Shown: piece after piece, positions 27,471 to 35,557 of the stretch
Layout of the letters: every line of letters starts with the position of its first letter
Position numbering within the stretch: position 1 is the stretch's first letter
Origin: Bog-756 sp963828385
GTDB lineage: Bacteria > Actinomycetota > Acidimicrobiia > Acidimicrobiales > RAAP-2
NCBI GenBank assembly: GCA_963828385.1
Contig: CAWHEF010000002.1
Coordinates: 2,480,001 to 2,544,000 of the forward strand
Direction: 5' to 3'
Length of the DNA: 64,000 nucleotides
Position numbers and translations under genes: made by a program
The notes under the pieces: generated by a model
Seen by the model: only the letters and a program-made list of their open reading frames with translations
Database searches by the model: none
Told to the model about the DNA's origin: nothing

Positions 27471-28357
27471 GGGCGGACATTCTTGTTGAAGAAGGCCCCC
27501 TCCGACCAATCGGGCCGCGATCCCAGCTCCGGGCCGCTCCGGATGGGACCCCCGGCGCCGCCTGGACCGTGCCCGCCTCCCCGCCGCAACCGGCAGGCCA
27601 GGCTCACGTCGTCGCTGATCACCGTGTCCACCCCGATGTCGGCCATGCGCTCGAGCTCGGCCTGGTCGTTGACCGTCCACGCCGCCACCGAGAGCCCTGC
27701 GGCATGGGCCCCGTCCACCAGCTCCGGTGTAACCAGGTCGATCGTCGGGTGCAGGGCAGAACATCCCCGCCCTAGGGCGGCCTGTACGGCGTCGGCCGTG
27801 TCGAGCCGCGAGGCGAGCAGGAGACCGGTCGGCACCTCCGGCCGGGCCCGGCCCACCACCTCGAGGGCCGGCGGCCAGAACGAGGAGACGACGACACCGA
27901 CTTCGGGAGCCGTCTCGGCCATCAACTCGGCCACCGTCTCGGCCACGGCGATCGACACGCCGTCATCGGGATCGAAGCCCGGTTCGCCGGGGAGGTTCTT
28001 GATCTCGATGTTGATCATGCAGCCGGGAAAGCGGGTGACCATCGCATCGAGCACGTCGCCGAGCAGTGGAACCCGGGGCGGTAGATCGGTGCGCGCCAGC
28101 TCGCTGATGACCCCTGCCCCGGGGATGGCGGCGTCGTGGTGGACGACGAGGGCCCCGTCCCGGGCCTGTCGCACGTCGAGCTCGACACCGTCGGCACCGA
28201 GCTCCACCGACCGGACGAAGGCCTCGATCGTGTTCTCGGCGATACCTGCCGTGCGGTCGGGGCTCCCCCGGTGGCCGAGGACCCTCATCGCCGGCCGCCG
28301 CCGCTCGGCCCCGCCCGCACCCCATCGGTCTGCCCCGCCGGCACGCCCATCGGTCAT
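27467..28357 (-). CDS. glycerophosphodiester phosphodiesterase family protein
   Basis: 296 residues from the ATG at 28357, which has GGAAGG just upstream. The GDPD fold begins with LGHRGSP (first catalytic His), NTIEAF, GVELDVRQARDGALVVHHD (Glu, Asp, second His), and later INIEIKN and VAAWTVND. It hydrolyses glycerophosphodiesters to glycerol 3-phosphate and alcohol. No signal peptide, so cytoplasmic. An alternative ATG at 28288 lies immediately before the conserved domain. Leads the operon into etfBA. A promoter-like element with an internal palindrome lies upstream. Confidence 0.88.
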   Translation of the reverse strand: MTDGRAGGADRWGAGGAERRRPAMRVLGHRGSPDRTAGIAENTIEAFVRSVELGADGVELDVRQARDGALVVHHDAAIPGAGVISELARTDLPPRVPLLGDVLDAMVTRFPGCMINIEIKNLPGEPGFDPDDGVSIAVAETVAELMAETAPEVGVVVSSFWPPALEVVGRARPEVPTGLLLASRLDTADAVQAALGRGCSALHPTIDLVTPELVDGAHAAGLSVAAWTVNDQAELERMADIGVDTVISDDVSLACRLRRGGGHGPGGAGGPIRSGPELGSRPDWSEGAFFNKNVRP

Positions 28358-28367
28358 CCTTCCGTCG

Positions 28368-28396
28368 CCTCTACCAGGGACCTCGAACGAGGTCAA
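28368..28396 (-). promoter_or_regulatory. GDPD promoter with overlapping operator-like palindrome
   Basis: On the minus strand TTGACC (28396-28391) and TAGAGG (28373-28368) are separated by 17 bases. The spacer and the -35 edge contain the perfect palindrome GACCTCGAACGAGGTC (28379-28394). A regulator bound here would block the GDPD-etfBA promoter. Confidence 0.55.
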
Positions 28397-28482
28397 AACA
28401 TGCTTGCCACCACCGTGGCAGATGATTACCCTGGGCACGCACCCCGAAACGGCCGGTCGCTGCGTGTGCCGGAGCATGTGAA

Positions 28483-28488
28483 TATAAT
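28483..28488 (+). promoter_or_regulatory. -10 element upstream of whiB
   Basis: Perfect TATAAT in an AT-rich pocket, rare in this GC background, 35 bases before the GTG start. No clear -35 is seen, as is common for actinobacterial sigma-A promoters. Confidence 0.65.
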
Positions 28489-28522
28489 CACAAGTGGAAG
28501 ACTCGGAAGCGGAGGATGTGTC

Positions 28523-28816
28523 GTGGCCCTGATGTGGAACCGGGCAGTCGAGTGGGATGACGACGACTGGAGGGAGCTGGCCGCCTGCCGGAGCACCGAG
28601 CCCGACCTCTTCTTCCCCATCGGTACCACCGGTCCCGCCGTCGACCAGATCGAGGCGGCCAAGCGGGTCTGCCGGACCTGTGAGGCCCAAGAGCCGTGCC
28701 TCGATTTCGCCCTCGCCACCAACCAGGAATCGGGCGTGTGGGGAGGCACCTCGGAGGAGGAGCGCCGCAAGCTCCGCAAAGCCTGGCTCGCAGCCCGTCG
28801 CCGCCGGGCCTCCTAA
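28523..28816 (+). CDS. whiB: WhiB family Fe-S transcriptional regulator (WhiB1-like)
   Basis: 97 residues. Cluster-ligand cysteines are visible: one in AACRS, then CRTCEAQEPC, the C-x2-C-x5-C arrangement of WhiB proteins. The turn GVWGG and a basic C-terminus (KLRKAWLAARRRR) follow. GTG start at 28523 with GGAGG seven bases upstream; the later ATG at 28532 lacks suitable spacing. Convergent with the PdtaS-type kinase gene, the same neighbour arrangement as whiB1 and Rv3220c in Mycobacterium, supporting a WhiB1 assignment. Confidence 0.92.
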   Translation: MALMWNRAVEWDDDDWRELAACRSTEPDLFFPIGTTGPAVDQIEAAKRVCRTCEAQEPCLDFALATNQESGVWGGTSEEERRKLRKAWLAARRRRAS

Positions 28817-28819
28817 GTC

Positions 28820-28844
28820 CGGAGCCGCCCCACCGCGGGCTCCG
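28820..28844. terminator. hairpin between whiB and the kinase gene
   Basis: CGGAGCC (28820-28826) pairs with GGCTCCG (28838-28844), 7-bp stem and 11-base loop, four bases after the whiB stop codon between convergent genes. Confidence 0.4.
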
Positions 28845-28862
28845 CGCCGCCTGCCCTCCCGA

Positions 28863-30574
28863 TCACATCCCCGCTGACGGGATCTCGCCCACCGGGAGCT
28901 CGATCCTCACCACCGTTCCCCGGGCGTCGCTCCCGTTCCTCGCCGCCGGATCCGAATCGGTCCCTTCTCCTTCCCATCCGAAAGCGTCGTCCGCTTCCCG
29001 CCCGACAGCGTCGTCCGCTTCTCGCCTGACAGAGCCGTCCGCTTCTCGCCTGACAGAGCCGTCCGCATCGGCCCGTTCCCGCCGGCGGTCCCGCATCGTG
29101 ATCGTCCCCTCGAGCTGGCTCCGGATGAGGTCACGGACGATCGAGAGGCCGAGGCTGGTGGTCTCGTCGATGTCGAACCCGTCGGGCAGGCCCAGACCGT
29201 TGTCGACGACCTCGAGCACCATGCGGTTCCCCGGGTTGTCCAGACGGATCAGGATCCGACCCGGATCGGCCGACGCCGACGGGGTCTCCTCTGGTCCCTC
29301 CCGTCTCGCGCCACCGTCGGCCTCGACCAGGAAGTCGGGGAACCCGTGCTCGATCGCGTTCTGCAACAGCTCGGCGAGCACGACGGCGAGAGGCGTGGCC
29401 ACCTCGGCAGGAACCTCGCCCAGCTCGCCGCTGACTTCGAACCGCAGGGGTCGGGACAGGACGACCGAATCCTCGGCCATCCTGATCAGAGACGTCACGA
29501 TCTCGTCGAAGGGCACCTGGTCACCGGGCTGCGCGAGAGGATCTCGTGAACGATGGCGATCGAGCGCACCCGCCGTTCGGCTTCGAACAGCGCCAACCGT
29601 CCGCCCCCGGGAGCGAGCCGCCGAGCCTGAAGGCGCAGGAGCGCCGAGATGGTCTGGAGGTTGTTTTTGACGCGGTGGTGGACCTCACGAATGGCGGCAT
29701 CCTTGGACAGCAGCAACCGGTCGAGTCGTCGGACATCGGTCACGTCCCTGATGAGCACGAGGCACCCGGTCACCTGGCCCCCTGCGAGCAGGGGGACGCA
29801 GTGGAAGAGCACCGACACGTCCGGCCGTCGCTCGACCTCCTCGACCACGGGAAAGGCCGATGCCAACGCCCATTCGATCGCCGACTCCTCGATGCCGAGG
29901 TCGGAGAGGCGCCTCCCCTCGGTCTGCGAGTACATCCCCATGCGGTGGAGGGCGTTGGTGGCGTTGGGTGACGCGTAGCGGACCCTTCCCTCCTCGTCGA
30001 CGAGGACGAGGCCGTCCCCCACCCTCGGCGCCTCCTCGATGGCCACCTCCTCGCTCGGGAACGGGAAGCTCGACTCCATCAGCATGACGGCGAACCGGTC
30101 GAAGAGGTCCCGATAGGTCCTCTCCAGGTGGCCGGGCCGTCGCCCGGTCGCTGCTGCCAACCGTCCCAGCACGGCCACGGTCTCCCCCTGGCAGCGCACA
30201 GGGATGCACTGGAGCCGAACCGGCTCGCCGTCAGGCTCGAGCAGAACTTCCCCGCGGGTGATCTCCCCGCTGTCCAGCGACTGCACGGTGAGGGGCCATT
30301 CGGCGGCGGCCACGGCGTGTCCGACGAGGTCGTGCTGGACGACGGTTGCGCTGTTGGACGGGCGCATCTGGCCGATGACGATGAGCTCGGTCCCGGTCCG
30401 ACCCGCCCACACTCCCTCCCCTGCTCCGTCTCCGACCATCGGAGTGAAGAGGACGAGGTCCGAGAACGAGAGATCGGCCAGGATCCCCCATGTGCCGAGG
30501 AGGCGCCGGAGGTGGCCGAGCTGATCCTCGTTGAGTCCGGTGCGCCCGAACGCCAGCTCAGCCGGGGTGACCAT
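28863..30574 (-). CDS. pdtaS: PdtaS-type sensor histidine kinase (frameshifted)
   Basis: N-terminal GAF-like sensor (~1-150), PAS domain (~180-280) and HisKA_2 dimerisation region with phospho-acceptor motif EVHHRVKNNLQ near residue 300, then an HWE/HATPase_c domain (LAELLQNAIEHG, VVDNGLGLPDG). The frame ends early at 29495 with nonsense after HEILSRSP; the ATPase domain resumes in another frame (PFDEIVTSLIRMAEDSV) and ends at 28863. Adding one base near 29524-29535 restores the protein at ~570 residues. The C-terminal part contains 8-residue repeats. In mycobacteria PdtaS phosphorylates the RNA-binding regulator PdtaR; no pdtaR is in the window. Confidence 0.87.
28993..29064. repeat. 24-bp in-frame tandem repeat, 3 copies
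   Basis: Units at 28993, 29017 and 29041; the last two are identical. They encode READGSVR-type octapeptides in the kinase C-terminus between two ATPase motifs. Confidence 0.88.
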
Positions 30575-30577
30575 GCG

Positions 30578-31461
30578 TCAGCCGGGTCCACTGCCGTCGA
30601 CGGGAACGGCGTAGGCATGTCGGCTTCGATATCCCTGGAGATGGGTGACGCCCGCATCGAGCAGAAGCCGGCGGAGGTCGTCGGCCCGGTCGGCCACGTC
30701 AGGGAGCACATGGGCGTCGGATGCCGTGGTCAACGGCACGCCCTGCTCGATGAAGCGCTTGAGCAGGGGAGGTGCCGGGTACTCCTCTGCCACCGGCTTG
30801 CGCCACCCGGCCGAGGACAGCTCTGCGGCCAGGTTCGAGCGAACAGCGGCATCGGCGATGCGGTCGTAGAACTCGTCGGGCACGACCGGCACCCGTCCGG
30901 CGATCTTCACGAGGTCCGGATGGGCGAACACGTCGCACGCCCCGGAGGCGGCGAGCTCTTCCATGGCTCTCGCGTACTCGTCCCACACCGCTTCGACCGA
31001 CCGGGCGTCCCACTCGGCCAGCACCTGAGGATCGTTCAGCACGTCGAACCGCCAGGTCCCGAGCCAGTGGACCGAGCCCAGGAGGACGTCGAAGGGGTAG
31101 CCCTCGAGCAGCTCGGCAACCTGGTCCATCCGATCCTCGTAGTAGTCGACCTCCAGCCCGAGGACAACAGGGAGCCCTTCTTTCTTGACCGCCTCGACGC
31201 ACTCGACGTACGCATCGAGATCGGCTCGGGCATGGTGGTCCCAGTAGGCGACCATGCCCGGTCGCAGCTCATCGCCGGGCAGGTCGTCCAGAACGTGCCG
31301 AGCTTGTCCCGGGCCTGGGTGAACCGGAAGAGGTGCTCGGTCAGGGCGATCTCGGTGATGCCGGCTTCGACCGCCCGTCCGCAGTAGGCGACCACGTTGT
31401 CGAACGTCGCCTCGGCGTCGCTCTGTGAATGGGGCCAGAGGTGAAGGTGGTAGTCGAGCAC
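30578..31461 (-). CDS. PHP domain phosphoesterase, histidinol-phosphatase-like (frameshifted)
   Basis: PHP-fold metal-dependent phosphoesterase. Starts GTG with LDYHLHLWPHS (metal-binding HxH), ALTEHLF next, later VVLGLEVDYYED, LGSVHW, VFAHPDL and SDAHV. The frame breaks after DKLGTFW near 31288; the correct continuation DDLPGDELRPGM is in the other frame and runs to 30578. Adding one C in the CC at 31288-31289 gives a ~294-residue protein. It lies 3 bases upstream of the kinase gene, so an operon. HisK-type histidinol phosphatase is likely, but no his genes are adjacent. Confidence 0.83.
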
Positions 31462-31685
31462 GGCCTCCCCTTAGCGCGCCCGCCGGTCCCGGGCCCGAGA
31501 GGGGCGGCCACGGGGAGCGGCCGGAGGCGCGAAGATCGGTCTGATCGGTCTGATAGATCTGATCGGTGTGATCGGTCATGACCATGCATGGTAAGGCAGC
31601 AGGCGTGCCGCTCCTGACGGTCGCTCCCCTGCGACGAGGCCGTGACCGGCTCTGTGACCGGCTCCGTGACCGGCTCGGTGACCGG
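31462..31685. other. intergenic region made mostly of short repeats
   Basis: About 224 bases between the PHP gene start and the ArsA-like gene stop, carrying a 9-bp and a 12-bp tandem repeat array. It must contain the PHP-kinase promoter; none is obvious. Confidence 0.5.
31534..31578. repeat. 9-bp tandem repeat, 5 copies
   Basis: Units of GATCGGTCT with variants (GATAGATCT, GATCGGTGT, GATCGGTCA), upstream of the PHP gene. Confidence 0.88.
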
Positions 31686-31689
31686 CTAT
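31642..31689. repeat. 12-bp tandem repeat, 4 copies
   Basis: GTGACCGGCTCN units; the last overlaps the stop codon of the ArsA-like gene (31686-31688). Confidence 0.9.
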
Positions 31690-32950
31690 GTCCAGATCTG
31701 CTCTCCCAGCCGGACGAGCCCGGCGAGGTCGTAGATGTCGGTGTCGAAGAACGGCACGGTGGCAAGGACCTCGGGTGCCGCCGACAGCGTCGTGCGTTCC
31801 TCCATCTCGCGTACCGCCACGACCTGGAAGTTGAGAAAGCTGTCGGCGACCTCGGCGAGCACGCGAGCGATCTGATCGGTATCGCCGAGCGCCTCGTCGA
31901 CGCTGGACAGCCCGGGTGACAGGCGGGCGGCCAGAGTGCCGGCCTGGTCCCTCATCGTCTCGGCCACGGCCCCGGCCTCCGTGCTCCGCAGGTAGTCGGG
32001 AAGCACCTTGTTGAGCACGATGGCACCCAGGTTCAGCCGGCGAGCGGTGAGCTGCTCGGCGAAGTACTCGGCCTCGCGGAAGGGGACGGCTTCGAGCGTC
32101 GAAACCACGACGAACGTCGTTCGGCGGTCCGAGAGCAGCCTCCCGACCAGCTCGGACCGCTCGACGAACCCCTCGTACATGGACTGGAACAGGATGAAGA
32201 ACTCGGAGATGTCCTCCAGGAACTCCGAGCCCAGGATCCGGTCGGCGATCGAATAGAACGGCTTCGTGGCCGCGTTGACGAGCCGAGAACGATAGGGAAC
32301 GATCAGCCACCGAAGCAGTCGGGACGAGAAGAAGTCGGCCATCCGCTGCGGTGCGTCGAGGAAGTCGAGAGCGTTCCTCGTCGGGGGGTGTCAACCACGA
32401 TGAGGTCGTAGTCGCTCTCGGTATGGATCTCATAGAGGCGCTCCATGGCGATGTAGTCGTGGCTCTGGACGAACCGCCCCGAGATGTTCTGGTAGAGGGG
32501 ATTGGCCAGGATCTCGTCCCTCGTCTGAGGGTCCGGAGCATGGCGCCGGATGAGAGCGTCCCACGACTTCTTGGTATCGAGCATGGCGGCCCACAGCTCG
32601 CCGCGGGGCTTGATACCCGCCTCCCGGAAGGCCTCGTCGGGCACCCGGTGCACGGTGTCGCCGATCCCTTCGAGCCCGAGGGCGTCGGCCAGGCGCTTGG
32701 CCGGGTCGACGGTGAGAACGAGGACCTTGCTGCCATGGCGTACCGCGGCCATGACGGCGGCGGCGGCAGCCGTGGTCGTCTTGCCCACCCCTCCCGGCCC
32801 ACAGGCGACGACGATCTCCTTGGCCGCCAGCAGGCCGTCCATGGACCCACTCCGCGCTGCGTCAGGCGCCGGGCGTGCCGGCCGGGCGGTCGCCGACGGA
32901 GCCGGGCTTCCTGCCGCAGGGCCGCTCCCCGCCTTCTTCGCCTTCGGCAT
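31686..32950 (-). CDS. ArsA/Get3-like ATPase, first of a pair (frameshifted)
   Basis: Deviant Walker A ATPase: CGPGGVGKTTTAAA near residue 50, LTVDPAKRLADALG switch, then the HTESDYDLIVVDTP Walker B region. After DTP the frame is lost at a six-G run (32383-32388); the normal continuation (LDAPQRMADFF, SSRLLRWL onward) is in another frame ending at 31686. One extra C/G restores DTPPTRNALDFLDAP and a 421-residue protein. An N-terminal Ala/Pro extension of ~35 residues precedes the domain. It shares TGATG with the upstream ArsA-like gene. Compare the adjacent Rv3679/Rv3680 ATPases of mycobacteria. Confidence 0.85.
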
Positions 32951-33895
32951 CAGTACCCCAGCTCCTCACCCAGTGAAGCCGCCACCTGTCTCGTGGCCCG
33001 GAGCCCGTGCGACCGGGTGAACAAGTACGGCACATAGAGCATCGGCACGGCGTCGTCGATCGCCTGGCGGAGCCGGTCGAGGTGGGTGGCTCTGGTCCGT
33101 CGCATGGTCACCGCCAGGCGGGCGGCGTCGAGGAGCGGTCCGGCAGCGCCATCGACGAGCGCATCGAGCTCCCGGCGTGGCCCCGGGCTCGCGATGGCGT
33201 CGAACACCGCTTCCTCCTGGCGCCCGAAGAGCTCGGGCAGGACCCGGTTGACCACCACGGCGGCCAAGGTGACCGTGGTCTCGGCGACGATTCTGTCGGC
33301 GAGCTGGACCGTCTCGTTCACCGGCATCTCCTCGGGCGTGGACACGGCCACGAGCCCGGTCGTCTTCGAGTCGGACAGGATGTCGAGCATCCAGTCGGTC
33401 TGGGACCGGATGAGCCCGACCCGCACCAGGTTGTTGATGGCCTGAGGGGCGGCGAGATGGCCGATCACGTGGCCCGATGCCGGAGCGTCGACGACGACGA
33501 GGTCGTAGTTGCGCTCACGGACCTCGTAGCAGAGCTTCCCCACGGTCAGGATCTCCCGAACCCCGGGGGCTGCAGTGGCGACGAAGTCGAACGCCTTGGC
33601 CAGGGGGCCGATCCGACCGATGACGGGGATGCGCATCTGGAGCTTCAGGTATCGCGAGCGAGGCCTCGGTGTCCATGGTCATGGCGAAGAGGCCCGGGAG
33701 GATCTCCTTCTCGTTGAACCCGGTTGGGGGTGCCTCGAAGAAGCCGGCGACGTCGCCTTTGGCATCGACCTCGCAGACCAGGACCCGCTGACCCCGCATC
33801 GATGCCAGCAAGGCCAATGCCGACGCCATGGTGGTCTTGCCCACACCACCCTTGCCGGTCACGAAGATCAACTTGAGATCGAGAAGCGGATTCAT
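32950..33895 (-). CDS. ArsA/Get3-like ATPase, second of a pair (frameshifted)
   Basis: Starts MNPLLDLKLIFVTGKGGVGKTT with P-loop Lys at the signature position, then VCEVDAKGDVAGFFE. Around 33650-33660 the frame changes: MTMDTEASL is followed by nonsense, while LKLQMRIPVIGRIGPLAKAF and the rest (VVVDAPASGHVIGHLA, then the C-terminus) is in another frame to 32950. One base removed near 33655 gives about 314 residues. The ATG at 33895 has GAAGG eight bases upstream; the in-frame ATG at 33916 has none. Such pairs probably act as a heteromeric ATPase; cargo is unknown. Confidence 0.85.
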
Positions 33896-33982
33896 CGCCG
33901 GCCCTTCGCTCCCCATCGCAGGGGGGCAAGCGCCTCGGGCTCCCGTGCGGAGGCATCTGTCCGGATACCCGGTGAGGTCGGA

Positions 33983-34219
33983 TCAGGAGATCCCGAAGCC
34001 GACCCGGCGGTCGACGGCGGGCGGATCGACCTCGATGTAGGCCACCCTTCCCGAAGGCACGCCTACTTGTCGCCCCTTGCGGTCGGTCAGCCAGAGAATG
34101 GTGCCGTCCTCCGAGAGCGCCGCCTCGATGTCGGCCAGCACCTGTTGGCGGTCCGCGTCCTCGGGCAGCTCGATGTCGAGCTCCTTCATCGACTGCACGA
34201 TTCCGATCCGGACGTCCAC
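33983..34219 (-). CDS. DUF3107 family protein
   Basis: 78 residues starting VDVRIGIVQSMKELDIEL, the DUF3107 pattern, ending near VAYIEVDPP. Small actinobacterial protein of unknown function. The GTG at 34219 is selected by AGGAG 8-9 bases upstream; a start at 34237 would put that site inside the gene. Located 87 bases upstream of the paired ArsA-like genes on the same strand, so possibly one transcript. Confidence 0.85.
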   Translation of the reverse strand: MDVRIGIVQSMKELDIELPEDADRQQVLADIEAALSEDGTILWLTDRKGRQVGVPSGRVAYIEVDPPAVDRRVGFGIS

Positions 34220-34327
34220 CAGGCACGCTCCTCTCACCGGCCGGGCGGGACGCCGGCTGCCTTCGACGATACAAGCTCACCGGCTCCCCTACCGCCGCCT
34301 GACACACCCTTGGAGGAGAATGGGGAC

Positions 34328-35557
34328 ATGGAGGGATCACCTGCCACCGGGTCGAGTGCTGACGACAGGTCGAGTGCTGACGACTGGGCGAGTGCTGACG
34401 ATTGGGCGAGTGCGACGGCGAACGATCGGAATCGTCGCTGGGCCTCCACGATGTCGGGACACGGCGGTGGCGGCGTCACGTACGCCCACGCCGACAGCCC
34501 GGGTGCTGCGGGACACCGAGCACTCCCGGCGGCCCACGACCGGGAGGCACGCGAGGCACGCGAATCGGAGCTCCTTGCCGACGGCGCCTCCCGTGCCCGC
34601 GGAGCCGGGACGCGGCTGCGCGAAGAGGCGCCGGACAGATGGCGGACCTGCTTCGAGCGGGACCGCGATCGCATCCTTCACGCCACGCCGTTTCGGAGAC
34701 TGGCGGGCAAGACGCAGGTGTTCGTCTTTCCCGATGATCATCAGCGGACCCGATTGACCCATGCGCTCGAAGTTGCCCAGGTGGCCACGTCCATCTCACG
34801 CGCCTGCTCGCTCAACGTCGCACTCACAGAGGCGATCGCGCTCGGCCACGACTGTGGGCACGGTCCGGGCGGCCACGCCAGCGAAGACGCCCTCTCCCCC
34901 TACCTCGACGGAGGGTTCGACCACGCGCCCTGGGGAGCGGACGTGTCCCTCCGGCCACTCAACCTGTGCGTCGAGACGCTCGATGGCATCCGCAACCATT
35001 CGTGGTCCCGACCTGCACCCTCCACACCGGAAGGCGAGGTCGTGAGCTGGGCCGACCGCATTGCCTATGTGTGCCACGACTTCGAGGACGCCGTGCGCAG
35101 CGGCATCGTCACCCCCGTTGCCCTCCCGGAGATCGTCCGTCGCCGGTGCGGGGATCACCGGGGTCAGCAGCTCGGAACCTTCGTCGACGCCACGGTGTCC
35201 GCCACCTTGTCCTCTGGATCCGTCGGGATGGCTCACGAGCAAGCCGAGGCCCTGGCCGCTTTCCGGGCGAGCAACTACGAGCACATCTATCTGCGGCCGA
35301 GCTCGGTCTCCCAGGGAAGGGCGCTGGTGTCCGTTCTCCGGGCCCTGGTCGACCACTTCGGCGATCGTCCGAACTCCATTCCCGGGAGCGATGAGAGGAC
35401 CACCGAGCTCCGCGGCGGGGAGCCTCAGGCCATACGGGCCGCCGTCTCCTACGTGGCCGGTATGACCGACCGCTACGCGTTCAGCCAGGCGGTGGCGCTG
35501 CTCGACTGGGATCCGGACAAGCTTCCTTTCGGCGTCGGTGTCCCCTCCAGGCACTAA
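34328..35557 (+). CDS. dgt: deoxyguanosinetriphosphate triphosphohydrolase-like protein
   Basis: 409 residues. HD-domain phosphohydrolase cleaving dNTPs to deoxynucleoside and triphosphate. Metal ligands: RLTHALEV (His), IALGHDCGHGPGGH (His-Asp) and SWADRIAYVCHDFEDA (Asp). GGAGGAG lies nine bases before the ATG at 34328. The first ~35 residues after the start are a six-residue repeat (SADDWA type) from an 18-bp minisatellite, and the conserved core begins near residue 95. The 3' end overlaps the convergent FUSC gene by 77 bases. Confidence 0.9.
   Translation: MEGSPATGSSADDRSSADDWASADDWASATANDRNRRWASTMSGHGGGGVTYAHADSPGAAGHRALPAAHDREAREARESELLADGASRARGAGTRLREEAPDRWRTCFERDRDRILHATPFRRLAGKTQVFVFPDDHQRTRLTHALEVAQVATSISRACSLNVALTEAIALGHDCGHGPGGHASEDALSPYLDGGFDHAPWGADVSLRPLNLCVETLDGIRNHSWSRPAPSTPEGEVVSWADRIAYVCHDFEDAVRSGIVTPVALPEIVRRRCGDHRGQQLGTFVDATVSATLSSGSVGMAHEQAEALAAFRASNYEHIYLRPSSVSQGRALVSVLRALVDHFGDRPNSIPGSDERTTELRGGEPQAIRAAVSYVAGMTDRYAFSQAVALLDWDPDKLPFGVGVPSRH
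34351..34404. repeat. 18-bp in-frame tandem repeat, 3 copies
   Basis: GTCGAGTGCTGACGACAG-type units at 34351, 34369 and 34387 plus a partial fourth, at the 5' end of the dGTPase-like gene, encoding SADDRS/SADDWA. Confidence 0.92.
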
